Assembly: GCA_964019415.1 (NCBI GenBank)
Contig: OZ025887.1
Span: 4,600,381-4,664,380, forward strand
Length of the DNA stretch: 64,000 bases
DNA from: Ianthella basta
Taxonomy: Eukaryota > Porifera > Demospongiae > Verongiida > Ianthellidae
Reading direction: 5' to 3'
Below are positions 23,301-38,300 of the stretch, in pieces. Below the pieces are notes generated by a model. The model searched no databases. It saw nothing but the letters and a program-made list of their open reading frames with translations, and was not told the DNA's origin. The first letter of the stretch is position 1. Every line of letters starts with the position of its first letter. Made by a program: the position numbers and the translations under genes.

Positions 23301-26300
23301 GTAGTCACCATTTAGTAGTGTCCTAGGGGGATAGTAGTCACCACTTAGTAGTGTCCTAGGGGGATAGTAGTCACCATTTAGTAGTGTCCTAGGGGGATAG
23401 TAGTCACCACTTAGTAGTGTCCTAGGGGGATAGTAGTCACCACTTAGTAGTGTCCTAGGGGGATAGTAGTCACCATTCAGTAGTATCCTAAGGGGATAGT
23501 AGTCACCATTCAGTAGTGTCCTAGGGGATAGTAGTCACCATTCAGTAGTGTCCTAGGGGGATAGTAGTCACCATTTAGTAGTGTCCTAGGGGGATAGTAG
23601 TCACCATTTAGTAGTGTCCTAGGGGGATAGTAGTCACCACTTAGTAGTGTCCTAGGGGGATAGTAGTCACCATTCAGTAGTGTCCTAGGGGGATAGTAGT
23701 CACCACTTAGTAGTGTCCTAAGGGGATAGTAGTCACCATTTAGTAGTGTCCTAGGGGGATAGTAGTCACCATTCAGTAGTGTCCTAGGGGGATAGTAGTC
23801 ACCACTTAGTAGTGTCCTAGGGGGATAGTAGTCACCAAGCATTTAGTAGTGTCCTAGGGGGATAGTAGTCACTAAGCATTTAGTAGTGTCCTAGGGGGAT
23901 AGTAGTCACCAAGCATTTAGTAGTGTCCTAGGGGGATAGTTGTCACCACTTAGTAGTGTCCTAGGGGGATAGTAGTCACCATTCAGTAGTGTCCTAGGGG
24001 GATAGTAGTCACCAAGCATTTAGTAGTGTCCTAGGGGGATAGTAGTCACTAAGCATTTAGTAGTGTCCTAGGGGGATAGTAGTCACCATTTAGTAGTGTC
24101 CTAGGGGGATAGTAGTCACCATTCAGTAGTGTCCTAGGGGGATAGTAGTCACCACTTAGTAGTGTCCTAGGGGGATAGTAGTCACCATTCAGTAGTGTCC
24201 TAGGGGGATAGTAGTCACCACTTAGTAGTGTCCTAGGGGGATAGTAGTCACCACTTAGTAGTGTCCTAGGGGGATAGTAGTCACCACTTAGTAGTGTCCT
24301 AGGGGGATAGTAGTCACCATTCAGTAGTATCCTAAGGGGATAGTAGTCACCATTCAGTAGTGTCCTAGGGGATAGTAGTCACCATTTAGTAGTGTCCTAG
24401 GGGGATAGTAGACACTATTTAGTAGTGTCCTGGGGGGATAGTAGTCACCATTTAGTAGTGTCCTAGGGGGATAGTAGTCACCATTTAGTAGTGTCCTAGG
24501 GGGATAGTAGTCACCATTCAGTAATGTCCTAGGGGGATAGTAGTCACCATTCAGTAGTGTCCTAGGGGGATAGTAGTCACCATTTAGTAGTGTCCTAGGG
24601 GGATAATAGTCACCATTTAGTAGTGTCCTAGGGGGATAGTAGTCACCATTTAGTAGTGTCCTAGGGGGATAGTAGTCACCACTTAGTAGTGTCCTAGGGG
24701 GATAGTAGTCACCATTCAGTAGTGTCCTAGGGGGATAGTAGTCACCACTTAGTAGTGTCCTAGGGGGATAGTAGTCACCATTTAGTAGTGTCCTAGGGGG
24801 ATAGTAGTCACCACTTAGTAGTGTCCTAGGGGGATAGTAGTCACCATTCAGTAGTGTCCTAGGGGGATAGTAGTCACCATTTAGTAGTGTCCTAGGGGGA
24901 TAGTAGTCACCATTTAGTAGTGTCCTAGGGGGATAGTAGTCACCACTTAGTAGTGTCCTAGGGGGATAGTAGTCACCACTTAGTAGTGTCCTAGGGGGAT
25001 AGTAGTCACCATTTAGTAGTGTCCTAGGGAAATAGTAGTCACCATTTAGTAGTGTCCTAGGGGAATAGTAGTCACCAAGCATTTAGTAGTGTCCTAGGGG
25101 GATAGTAGTCACCATTTAGTAGTGTCCTAGGGGGATAGTAGTCACCAAGCATTTAGTAGTGTCCTAGGGGGATAGTAGTCACTAAGCATTTAGTAGTGTC
25201 CTAGGGGGATAGTAGTCACTAAGCATTTAGTAGTGTCCTAGGGGGATAGTAGTCACCATTCAGTAGTGTCCTAGGGGGATAGTAGTCACCACTTAGTAGT
25301 GTCCTAGGGGGATAGTAGTCACCATGCATTTAGTAATGTCCTAGGGGGATAGTAGTCACCATTCAGTAGTGTCCTAGGGGGATAGTAGTCACCATTTAGT
25401 AGTGTCCTAGGGGGATAATAGTCACCATTTAGTAGTGTCCTAGGGGGATAGTAGTCACCACTTAGTAGTGTCCTAGGGGGATAGTAGTCACCATTCAGTA
25501 GTGTCCTAGGGGGATAGTAGTCACCACTTAGTAGTGTCCTAGGGGGATAGTAGTCACCATTCAGTAGTGTCCTAGGGGGATAGTAGTCACCACTTAGTAG
25601 TGTCCTAGGGGGATAGTAGTCACCATTTAGTAGTGTCCTAGGGGGATAGTAGTCACCACTTAGTAGTGTCCTAGGGGGATAGTAGTCACCATTCAGTAGT
25701 GTCCTAGGGGGATAGTAGTCACCACTTAGTAGTGTCCTAGGGGGATAGTAGTCACCATTTAGTAGTGTCCTAGGGGGATAGTAGTCACCATTTAGTAGTG
25801 TCCTAGGGGGATAGTAGTCACCAAGCATTTAGTAGTGTCCTAGGGGGATAGTAGTCACTAAGCATTTAGTAGTGTCCTAGGGGGATAGTAGTCACTAAGC
25901 ATTTAGTAGTGTCCTAGGGGGATAGTAGTCACCATTCAGTAGTGTCCTAGGGGGATAGTAGTCACCATTCAGTAGTGTCCTAGGGGGATAGTAGTCACCA
26001 TTCAGTAGTGTCCTAGGGGGATAGTAGTCACCACTTAGTAGTGTCCTAGGGGGATAGTAGTCACCATTCAGTAGTGTCCTAGGGGGATAGTAGTCACCAT
26101 TCAGTAGTGTCCTAGGGGGATAGTAGTCACCATTCAGTAGTGTCCTAGGGGGATAGTAGTCACCATTCAGTAGTGTCCTAGGGGGATAGTAGTCACCATT
26201 CAGTAGTGTCCTAGGGGGATAGTAGTCACCACTTAGTAGTGTCCTAGGGGGATAGTAGTCACCATTCAGTAGTGTCCTAGGGGGATAGTAGTCACCATTC

Positions 26301-29300
26301 AGTAGTGTCCTAGGGGGATAGTAGTCACCATTCAGTAGTGTCCTAGGGGGATAGTAGTCACCATTCAGTAGTGTCCTAGGGGGATAGTAGTCACCATTCA
26401 GTAGTGTCCTAGGGGGATAGTAGTCACCATTTAGTAGTGTCCTAGGGAGATAGTAGTCACCATTTAGTAGTGTCCTAGGGGGATAGTAGTCACCAAGCAT
26501 TTAGTAGTGTCCTAGGGGGATAGTAGTCACTAAGCATTTAGTAGTGTCCTAGGGGGATAGTAGTCACTAAGCATTTAGTAGTGTCCTAGGGGGATAGTAG
26601 TCACCATTCAGTAGTGTCCTAGGGGGATAGTAGTCACCATTCAGTAGTGTCCTAGGGGGATAGTAGTCACCATTCAGTAGTGTCCTAGGGGGATAGTAGT
26701 CACCACTTAGTAGTGTCCTAGGGGGATAGTAGTCACCATTTAGTAGTGTCCTAGGGGGATAGTAGTCACCATTCAGTAGTGTCCTAGGGGGATAGTAGTC
26801 ACCACTTAGTAGTGTCCTAGGGGGATAGTAGTCACCATTCAGTAGTGTCCTAGGGGGATAGTAGTCACCATTTAGTAGTGTCCTAGGGGGATAGTAGTCA
26901 CCAAGCATTTAGTAGTGTCCTAGGGGGATAGTAGTCACTAAGCATTTAGTAGTGTCCTAGGGGGATAGTAGTCACCATTTAGTAGTGTCCTAGGGGGATA
27001 GTAGTCACCATTCAGTAGTGTCCTAGGGGGATAGTAGTCACCATTCAGTAGTGTCCTAGGGGGATAGTAGTCACCATTTAGTAGTGTCCTAGGGAGATAG
27101 TAGTCACCATTTAGTAGTGTCCTAGGGGGATAGTAGTCACCAAGCATTTAGTAGTGTCCTAGGGGGATAGTAGTCACTAAGCATTTAGTAGTGTCCTAGG
27201 GGGATAGTAGTCACTAAGCATTTAGTAGTGTCCTAGGGGGATAGTAGTCACCATTCAGTAGTGTCCTAGGGGGATAGTAGTCACCATTCAGTAGTGTCCT
27301 AGGGGGATAGTAGTCACCATTCAGTAGTGTCCTAGGGGGATAGTAGTCACCACTTAGTAGTGTCCTAGGGGGATAGTAGTCACCATTTAGTAGTGTCCTA
27401 GGGGGATAGTAGTCACCATTCAGTAGTGTCCTAGGGGGATAGTAGTCACCACTTAGTAGTGTCCTAGGGGGATAGTAGTCACCATTCAGTAGTGTCCTAG
27501 GGGGATAGTAGTCACCATTTAGTAGTGTCCTAGGGGGATAGTAGTCACCAAGCATTTAGTAGTGTCCTAGGGGGATAGTAGTCACTAAGCATTTAGTAGT
27601 GTCCTAGGGGGATAGTAGTCACCATTTAGTAGTGTCCTAGGGGGATAGTAGTCACCATTCAGTAGTGTCCTAGGGGGATAGTAGTCACCACTTAGTAGTG
27701 TCCTAGGGGGATAGTAGTCACCATTTAGTAGTGTCCTAGGGGGATAGTAGTCACCATTCAGTAGTGTCCTAGGGGGATGGTAGTCACCACTTAGTAGTGT
27801 CCTAGGGGGATAGTAGTCACCATTTAGTAGTGTCCTAGGGGGATAGTAGTCACCATTCAGTAGTGTCCTAGGGGGATAGTAGTCACCATTTAGTAGTGTC
27901 CTAGGGGGATAGTAGTCACCACTTAGTAGTGTCCTAGGGGGATAGTAGTCACCATTTAGTAGTGTCCTAGGGGGATAGTAGTCACCATTTAGTAGTGTCC
28001 TAGGGGGATAGTAGTCACCACTTAGTAGTGTCCTAGGGGGATAGTAGTCACCATTTAGTAGTGTCCTAGGGGGATAGTAGTCACCACTTAGTAGTGTCCT
28101 AGGGGGATAGTAGTCACCATTCAGTAGTGTCCTAGGGGGATAGTAGTCACCACTTAGTAGTGTCCTAGGGGGATAGTAGTCACCATTTAGTAGTGTCCTA
28201 GGGGGATAGTAGTCACCACTTAGTAGTGTCCTAGGGGGATAGTAGTCACCATTCAGTAGTGTCCTAGGGGGATAGTAGTCACCACTTAGTAGTGTCCTAG
28301 GGGGATAGTAGTCACCATTTAGTAGTGTCCTAGGGGGATAGTAGTCACCATTTAGTAGTGTCCTAGGGGGATAGTAGTCACCAAGCATTTAGTAGTGTCC
28401 TAGGGGGATAGTAGTCACTAAGCATTTAGTAGTGTCCTAGGGGGATAGTAGTCACTAAGCATTTAGTAGTGTCCTAGGGGGATAGTAGTCACCATTTAGT
28501 AGTGTCCTAGGGGGATAGTAGTCACCACTTAGTAGTGTCCTAGGGGGATAGTAGTCACCAAGCATTTAGTAGTGTCCTAGGGGGATAGTAGTCACTAAGC
28601 ATTTAGTAGTGTCCTAGGGGGATAGTAGTCACCATTTAGTAGTGTCCTAGGGGGATAGTAGTCACCATTTAGTAGTGTCCTAGGGGGATAATAGTCACCA
28701 CTTAGTAGTGTCCTAGGGGGATAGTAGTCACCATTTAGTAGTGTCCTAGGGGGATAGTAGTCACCATTTAGTAGTGTCCTAGGGGGATAGTAGTCACCAT
28801 TCAGTAGTGTCCTAGGGGGATAGTAGTCACCACTTAGTAGTGTCCTAAGGGGATAGTAGTCACCACTTAGTAGTGTCCTAGGGGGATAGTAGTCACCACT
28901 TAGTAGTGTCCTAGGGGGATAGTAGTCACCACTTAGTAGTGTCCTAGGGGGATAGTAGTCACCATTCAGTAGTGTCCTAGGGGGATAATAGTCACCATTT
29001 AGTAGTGTCCTAGGGGGATAGTAGTCACCATGCATTTAGTAATGTCCTAGGGGGATAGTAGTCACCATTCAGTAGTGTCCTAGGGGGATAGTAGTCACCA
29101 TTTAGTAGTGTCCTAGGGGGATAGTAGTCACCACTTAGTAGTGTCCTAGGGGGATAGTAGTCACCATTTAGTAGTGTCCTAGGGGGATAGTAGTCACCAC
29201 TTAGTAGTGTCCTAGGGGGATAGTAGTCACCATTCAGTAGTGTCCTAGGGGGATAGTAGTCACCACTTAGTAGTGTCCTAGGGGGATAGTAGTCACCATT

Positions 29301-32300
29301 TAGTAGTGTCCTAGGGGGATAGTAGTCACCACTTAGTAGTGTCCTAGGGGGATAGTAGTCACCATTTAGTAGTGTCCTAGGGGGATAGTAGTCACCATTT
29401 AGTAGTGTCCTAGGGGGATAGTAGTCACCATTCAGTAGTGTCCTAGGGGGATAGTAGTCACCATTCAGTAGTGTCCTAGGGGGATAGTAGTCACCATTCA
29501 GTAGTGTCCTAGGGGGATAGTAGTCACCATTTAGTAGTGTCCTAGGGGGATAGTAGTCACCATGCATTTAGTAATGTCCTAGGGGGATAGTAGTCACCAT
29601 TCAGTAGTGTCCTAGGGGGATAGTAGTCACCATTTAGTAGTGTCCTAGGGGGATAATAGTCACCATTTAGTAGTGTCCTAGGGGGATAGTAGTCACCACT
29701 TAGTAGTGTCCTAAGGGGATAGTAGTCACCACTTAGTAGTGTCCTAGGGGGATAGTAGTCACCACTTAGTAGTGTCCTAGGGGGATAGTAGTCACCACTT
29801 AGTAGTGTCCTAGGGGGATAGTAGTCACCATTTAGTAGTGTCCTAGGGGGATAATACTCACCATTTAGTAGTGTCCTAGGGGGATAGTAGTCACCACTTA
29901 GTAGTGTCCTAAGGGGATAGTAGTCACCACTTAGTAGTGTCCTAGGGGGATAGTAGTCACCACTTAGTAGTGTCCTAGGGGGATAGTAGTCACCACTTAG
30001 TAGTGTCCTAGGGGGATAGTAGTCACCATTTAGTAGTGTCCTAGGGGGATAGTAGTACCACTTAGTAGTGTCCTAGGGGGATAGTAGTCACCATTCAGTA
30101 GTGTCCTAGGGGGATAATAGTCACCATTTAGTAGTGTCCTAGGGGGATAGTAGTCACCATGCATTTAGTAATGTCCTAGGGGGATAGTAGTCACCATTCA
30201 GTAGTGTCCTAGGGGGATAATAGTCACCATTTAGTAGTGTCCTAGGGGGATAATAGTCACCATTTAGTAGTGTCCTAGGGGGATAGTAGTCACCACTTAG
30301 TAGTGTCCTAGGGGAATAGTAGTCACCATTTAGTAGTGTCCTAGGGGGATAGTAGTCACCACTTAGTAGTGTCCTAGGGGGATAGTAGTCACCATTCAGT
30401 AGTGTCCTAGGGGGATAGTAGTCACCACTTAGCAGTGTCCTAGGGGGATAGTAGTCACCATTTAGTAGTGTCCTAGGGGGATAGTAGTCACCACTTAGTA
30501 GTGTCCTAGGGGGATAGTAGTCACCATTTAGTAGTGTCCTAGGGGGATAGTAGTCACCACTTAGTAGTGTCCTAGGGGGATAGTAGTCACCATTTAGTAG
30601 TGTCCTAGGGGGATAGTAGTCACCACTTAGTAGTGTCCTAGGGGGATAGTAGTCACCACTTAGTAGTGTCCTAGGGGGATAGTAGTCACCATTCAGTAGT
30701 ATCCTAAGGGGATAGTAGTCACCATTCAGTAGTGTCCTAGGGGATAGTAGTCACCATTCAGTAGTGTCCTAGGGGGATAGTAGTCACCATTTAGTAGTGT
30801 CCTAGGGGGATAGTAGTCACCATTTAGTAGTGTCCTAGGGGGATAGTAGTCACCACTTAGTAGTGTCCTAGGGGGATAGTAGTCACCATTCAGTAGTGTC
30901 CTAGGGGGATAGTAGTCACCACTTAGTAGTGTCCTAAGGGGATAGTAGTCACCATTTAGTAGTGTCCTAGGGGGATAGTAGTCACCATTCAGTAGTGTCC
31001 TAGGGGGATAGTAGTCACCACTTAGTAGTGTCCTAGGGGGATAGTAGTCACCAAGCATTTAGTAGTGTCCTAGGGGGATAGTAGTCACTAAGCATTTAGT
31101 AGTGTCCTAGGGGGATAGTAGTCACCAAGCATTTAGTAGCGTCCTAGGGGGATAGTAGTCACCACTTAGTAGTGTCCTAGGGGGATAGTAGTCACCATTC
31201 AGTAGTGTCCTAGGGGGATAGTAGTCACCAAGCATTTAGTAGTGTCCTAGGGGGATAGTAGTCACTAAGCATTTAGTAGTGTCCTAGGGGGATAGTAGTC
31301 ACCATTTAGTAGTGTCCTAGGGGGATAGTAGTCACCATTCAGTAGTGTCCTAGGGGGATAGTAGTCACCACTTAGTAGTGTCCTAGGGGGATAGTAGTCA
31401 CCATTCAGTAGTGTCCTAGGGGGATAGTAGTCACCACTTAGTAGTGTCCTAGGGGGATAGTAGTCACCACTTAGTAGTGTCCTAGGGGGATAGTAGTCAC
31501 CACTTAGTAGTGTCCTAGGGGGATAGTAGTCACCATTCAGTAGTATCCTAAGGGGATAGTAGTCACCATTCAGTAGTGTCCTAGGGGATAGTAGTCACCA
31601 TTTAGTAGTGTCCTAGGGGGATAGTAGACACTATTTAGTAGTGTCCTGGGGGGATAGTAGTCACCATTTAGTAGTGTCCTAGGGGGATAGTAGTCACCAT
31701 TTAGTAGTGTCCTAGGGGGATAGTAGTCACCATTCAGTAATGTCCTAGGGGGATAGTAGTCACCATTCAGTAGTGTCCTAGGGGGATAGTAGTCACCATT
31801 TAGTAGTGTCCTAGGGGGATAATAGTCACCATTTAGTAGTGTCCTAGGGGGATAGTAGTCACCATTTAGTAGTGTCCTAGGGGGATAGTAGTCACCACTT
31901 AGTAGTGTCCTAGGGGGATAGTAGTCACCATTCAGTAGTGTCCTAGGGGGATAGTAGTCACCACTTAGTAGTGTCCTAGGGGGATAGTAGTCACCATTTA
32001 GTAGTGTCCTAGGGGGATAGTAGTCACCACTTAGTAGTGTCCTAGGGGGATAGTAGTCACCATTCAGTAGTGTCCTAGGGGGATAGTAGTCACCATTTAG
32101 TAGTGTCCTAGGGGGATAGTAGTCACCATTTAGTAGTGTCCTAGGGGGATAGTAGTCACCACTTAGTAGTGTCCTAGGGGGATAGTAGTCACCACTTAGT
32201 AGTGTCCTAGGGGGATAGTAGTCACCATTTAGTAGTGTCCTAGGGAAATAGTAGTCACCATTTAGTAGTGTCCTAGGGGAATAGTAGTCACCAAGCATTT

Positions 32301-35300
32301 AGTAGTGTCCTAGGGGGATAGTAGTCACCATTTAGTAGTGTCCTAGGGGGATAGTAGTCACCAAGCATTTAGTAGTGTCCTAGGGGGATAGTAGTCACTA
32401 AGCATTTAGTAGTGTCCTAGGGGGATAGTAGTCACTAAGCATTTAGTAGTGTCCTAGGGGGATAGTAGTCACCATTCAGTAGTGTCCTAGGGGGATAGTA
32501 GTCACCACTTAGTAGTGTCCTAGGGGGATAGTAGTCACCATGCATTTAGTAATGTCCTAGGGGGATAGTAGTCACCATTCAGTAGTGTCCTAGGGGGATA
32601 GTAGTCACCATTTAGTAGTGTCCTAGGGGGATAATAGTCACCATTTAGTAGTGTCCTAGGGGGATAGTAGTCACCACTTAGTAGTGTCCTAGGGGGATAG
32701 TAGTCACCATTCAGTAGTGTCCTAGGGGGATAGTAGTCACCACTTAGTAGTGTCCTAGGGGGATAGTAGTCACCATTCAGTAGTGTCCTAGGGGGATAGT
32801 AGTCACCACTTAGTAGTGTCCTAGGGGGATAGTAGTCACCATTTAGTAGTGTCCTAGGGGGATAGTAGTCACCACTTAGTAGTGTCCTAGGGGGATAGTA
32901 GTCACCATTCAGTAGTGTCCTAGGGGGATAGTAGTCACCACTTAGTAGTGTCCTAGGGGGATAGTAGTCACCATTTAGTAGTGTCCTAGGGGGATAGTAG
33001 TCACCATTTAGTAGTGTCCTAGGGGGATAGTAGTCACCAAGCATTTAGTAGTGTCCTAGGGGGATAGTAGTCACTAAGCATTTAGTAGTGTCCTAGGGGG
33101 ATAGTAGTCACTAAGCATTTAGTAGTGTCCTAGGGGGATAGTAGTCACCATTCAGTAGTGTCCTAGGGGGATAGTAGTCACCATTCAGTAGTGTCCTAGG
33201 GGGATAGTAGTCACCATTCAGTAGTGTCCTAGGGGGATAGTAGTCACCACTTAGTAGTGTCCTAGGGGGATAGTAGTCACCATTCAGTAGTGTCCTAGGG
33301 GGATAGTAGTCACCATTCAGTAGTGTCCTAGGGGGATAGTAGTCACCATTCAGTAGTGTCCTAGGGGGATAGTAGTCACCATTCAGTAGTGTCCTAGGGG
33401 GATAGTAGTCACCATTCAGTAGTGTCCTAGGGGGATAGTAGTCACCACTTAGTAGTGTCCTAGGGGGATAGTAGTCACCATTCAGTAGTGTCCTAGGGGG
33501 ATAGTAGTCACCATTCAGTAGTGTCCTAGGGGGATAGTAGTCACCATTCAGTAGTGTCCTAGGGGGATAGTAGTCACCATTCAGTAGTGTCCTAGGGGGA
33601 TAGTAGTCACCATTCAGTAGTGTCCTAGGGGGATAGTAGTCACCATTTAGTAGTGTCCTAGGGAGATAGTAGTCACCATTTAGTAGTGTCCTAGGGGGAT
33701 AGTAGTCACCAAGCATTTAGTAGTGTCCTAGGGGGATAGTAGTCACTAAGCATTTAGTAGTGTCCTAGGGGGATAGTAGTCACCATTCAGTAGTGTCCTA
33801 GGGGGATAGTAGTCACCATTCAGTAGTGTCCTAGGGGGATAGTAGTCACCATTCAGTAGTGTCCTAGGGGGATAGTAGTCACCACTTAGTAGTGTCCTAG
33901 GGGGATAGTAGTCACCATTTAGTAGTGTCCTAGGGGGATAGTAGTCACCATTCAGTAGTGTCCTAGGGGGATAGTAGTCACCACTTAGTAGTGTCCTAGG
34001 GGGATAGTAGTCACCATTCAGTAGTGTCCTAGGGGGATAGTAGTCACCATTTAGTAGTGTCCTAGGGGGATAGTAGTCACCAAGCATTTAGTAGTGTCCT
34101 AGGGGGATAGTAGTCACTAAGCATTTAGTAGTGTCCTAGGGGGATAGTAGTCACCATTTAGTAGTGTCCTAGGGGGATAGTAGTCACCATTCAGTAGTGT
34201 CCTAGGGGGATAGTAGTCACCACTTAGTAGTGTCCTAGGGGGATAGTAGTCACCATTTAGTAGTGTCCTAGGGGGATAGTAGTCACCATTCAGTAGTGTC
34301 CTAGGGGGATGGTAGTCACCACTTAGTAGTGTCCTAGGGGGATAGTAGTCACCATTTAGTAGTGTCCTAGGGGGATAGTAGTCACCATTCAGTAGTGTCC
34401 TAGGGGGATAGTAGTCACCATTTAGTAGTGTCCTAGGGGGATAGTAGTCACCATTCAGTAGTGTCCTAGGGGGATAGTAGTCACCATTCAGTAGTGTCCT
34501 AGGGGGATAGTAGTCACCATTCAGTAGTGTCCTAGGGGGATAGTAGTCACCATTCAGTAGTGTCCTAGGGGGATAGTAGTCACCATTCAGTAGTGTCCTA
34601 GGGGGATAGTAGTCACCATTCAGTAGTGTCCTAGGGGGATAGTAGTCACCATTCAGTAGTGTCCTAGGGGGATAGTAGTCACCATTCAGTAGTGTCCTAG
34701 GGGGATAGTAGTCACCATTCAGTAGTGTCCTAGGGGGATAGTAGTCACCATTCAGTAGTGTCCTAGGGGGATAGTAGTCACCATTCAGTAGTGTCCTAGG
34801 GGGATAGTAGTCACCATTCAGTAGTGTCCTAGGGGGATAGTAGTCACCATTCAGTAGTGTCCTAGGGGGATAGTAGTCACCATTCAGTAGTGTCCTAGGG
34901 GGATAGTAGTCACCATTCAGTAGTGTCCTAGGGGGATAGTAGTCACCATTCAGTAGTGTCCTAGGGGGATAGTAGTCACCATTCAGTAGTGTCCTAGGGG
35001 GATAGTAGTCACCATTCAGTAGTGTCCTAGGGGGATAGTAGTCACCATTCAGTAGTGTCCTAGGGGGATAGTAGTCACCATTCAGTAGTGTCCTAGGGGG
35101 ATAGTAGTCACCATTTAGTAGTGTCCTAGGGGGATAGTAGTCACCACTTAGTAGTGTCCTAGGGGGATAGTAGTCACCATTTAGTAGTGTCCTAGGGGGA
35201 TAGTAGTCACCACTTAGTAGTGTCCTAGGGGGATAGTAGTCACCACTTAGTAGTGTCCTAGGGGGATAGTAGTCACCATTTAGTAGTGTCCTAGGGGGAT

Positions 35301-38300
35301 AGTAGTCACCACTTAGTAGTGTCCTAGGGGGATAGTAGTCACCACTTAGTAGTGTCCTAGGGGGATAGTAGTCACCATTTAGTAGTGTCCTAGGGGGATA
35401 GTAGTCACCACTTAGTAGTGTCCTAGGGGGATAGTAGTCACCATTCAGTAGTGTCCTAGGGGGATAGTAGTCACCATTCAGTAGTGTCCTAGGGGGATAG
35501 TAGTCACCATTCAGTAGTGTCCTAGGGGGATAGTAGTCACCATTCAGTAGTGTCCTAGGGGGATAGTAGTCACCACTTAGTAGTGTCCTAGGGGGATAGT
35601 AGTCACCATTCAGTAGTGTCCTAGGGGGATAGTAGTCACCATTCAGTAGTGTCCTAGGGGGATAGTAGTCACCATTCAGTAGTGTCCTAGGGGGATAGTA
35701 GTCACCATTCAGTAGTGTCCTAGGGGGATAGTAGTCACCATTCAGTAGTGTCCTAGGGGGATAGTAGTCACCATTTAGTAGTGTCCTAGGGAGATAGTAG
35801 TCACCATTTAGTAGTGTCCTAGGGGGATAGTAGTCACCAAGCATTTAGTAGTGTCCTAGGGGGATAGTAGTCACTAAGCATTTAGTAGTGTCCTAGGGGG
35901 ATAGTAGTCACTAAGCATTTAGTAGTGTCCTAGGGGGATAGTAGTCACCATTCAGTAGTGTCCTAGGGGGATAGTAGTCACCATTCAGTAGTGTCCTAGG
36001 GGGATAGTAGTCACCATTCAGTAGTGTCCTAGGGGGATAGTAGTCACCACTTAGTAGTGTCCTAGGGGGATAGTAGTCACCATTTAGTAGTGTCCTAGGG
36101 GGATAGTAGTCACCATTCAGTAGTGTCCTAGGGGGATAGTAGTCACCACTTAGTAGTGTCCTAGGGGGATAGTAGTCACCATTCAGTAGTGTCCTAGGGG
36201 GATAGTAGTCACCATTTAGTAGTGTCCTAGGGGGATAGTAGTCACCAAGCATTTAGTAGTGTCCTAGGGGGATAGTAGTCACTAAGCATTTAGTAGTGTC
36301 CTAGGGGGATAGTAGTCACCATTTAGTAGTGTCCTAGGGGGACAGTAGTCACCATTCAGTAGTGTCCTAGGGGGATAGTAGTCACCACTTAGTAGTGTCC
36401 TAGGGGGATAGTAGTCACCATTTAGTAGTGTCCTAGGGGGATAGTAGTCACCATTCAGTAGTGTCCTAGGGGGATGGTAGTCACCACTTAGTAGTGTCCT
36501 AGGGGGATAGTAGTCACCATTTAGTAGTGTCCTAGGGGGATAGTAGTCACCATTCAGTAGTGTCCTAGGGGGATAGTAGTCACCATTTAGTAGTGTCCTA
36601 GGGGGATAGTAGTCACCATTCAGTAGTGTCCTAGGGGGATAGTAGTCACCATTCAGTAGTGTCCTAGGGGGATAGTAGTCACCATTCAGTAGTGTCCTAG
36701 GGGGATAGTAGTCACCATTCAGTAGTGTCCTAGGGGGATAGTAGTCACCATTCAGTAGTGTCCTAGGGGGATAGTAGTCACCATTCAGTAGTGTCCTAGG
36801 GGGATAGTAGTCACCATTCAGTAGTGTCCTAGGGGGATAGTAGTCACCATTCAGTAGTGTCCTAGGGGGATAGTAGTCACCATTCAGTAGTGTCCTAGGG
36901 GGATAGTAGTCACCATTCAGTAGTGTCCTAGGGGGATAGTAGTCACCATTCAGTAGTGTCCTAGGGGGATAGTAGTCACCATTCAGTAGTGTCCTAGGGG
37001 GATAGTAGTCACCATTCAGTAGTGTCCTAGGGGGATAGTAGTCACCATTCAGTAGTGTCCTAGGGGGATAGTAGTCACCATTTAGTAGTGTCCTAGGGGG
37101 ATAGTAGTCACCATTTAGTAGTGTCCTAGGGGGATAGTAGTCACCACTTAGTAGTGTCCTAGGGGGATAGTAGTCACCATTTAGTAGTGTCCTAGGGGGA
37201 TAGTAGTCACCACTTAGTAGTGTCCTAGGGGGATAGTAGTCACCACTTAGTAGTGTCCTAGGGGGATAGTAGTCACCATTTAGTAGTGTCCTAGGGGGAT
37301 AGTAGTCACCACTTAGTAGTGTCCTAGGGGGATAGTAGTCACCACTTAGTAGTGTCCTAGGGGGATAGTAGTCACCATTTAGTAGTGTCCTAGGGGGATA
37401 GTAGTCACCACTTAGTAGTGTCCTAGGGGGATAGTAGTCACCATTTAGTAGTGTCCTAGGGGGATAGTAGTCACCACTTAGTAGTGTCCTAGGGGGATAG
37501 TAGTCACCACTTAGTAGTGTCCTAGGGGGATAGTAGTCACCATTTAGTAGTGTCCTAGGGGGATAGTAGTCACCACTTAGTAGTGTCCTAGGGGGATAGT
37601 AGTCACCATTTAGTAGTGTCCTAGGGGGATAGTAGTCACCATTTAGTAGTGTCCTAGGGGGATAGTAGTCACCACTTAGTAGTGTCCTAGGGGGATAGTA
37701 GTCACCATTTAGTAGTGTCCTAGGGGGATAGTAGTCACCATTTAGTAGTGTCCTAGGGGGATAGTAGTCACCACTTAGTAGTGTCCTAGGGGGATAGTAG
37801 TCACCATTTAGTAGTGTCCTAGGGGGATAGTAGTCACCACTTAGTAGTGTCCTAGGGGGATAGTAGTCACCATTCAGTAGTGTCCTAGGGGGATAGTAGT
37901 CACCACTTAGTAGTGTCCTAGGGGGATAGTAGTCACCATTCAGTAGTGTCCTAGGGGGATAGTAGTCACCACTTAGTAGTGTCCTAGGGGGATAGTAGTC
38001 ACCATTTAGTAGTGTCCTAGGGGGATAGTAGTCACCACTTAGTAGTGTCCTAGGGGGATAGTAGTCACCACTTAGTAGTGTCCTAGGGGGATAGTAGTCA
38101 CCATTTAGTAGTGTCCTAGGGGGATAGTAGTCACCACTTAGTAGTGTCCTAGGGGGATAGTAGTCACCATTTAGTAGTGTCCTAGGGGGATAGTAGTCAC
38201 CACTTAGTAGTGTCCTAGGGGGATAGTAGTCACCACTTAGTAGTGTCCTAGGGGGATAGTAGTCACCATTTAGTAGTGTCCTAGGGGGATAGTAGTCACC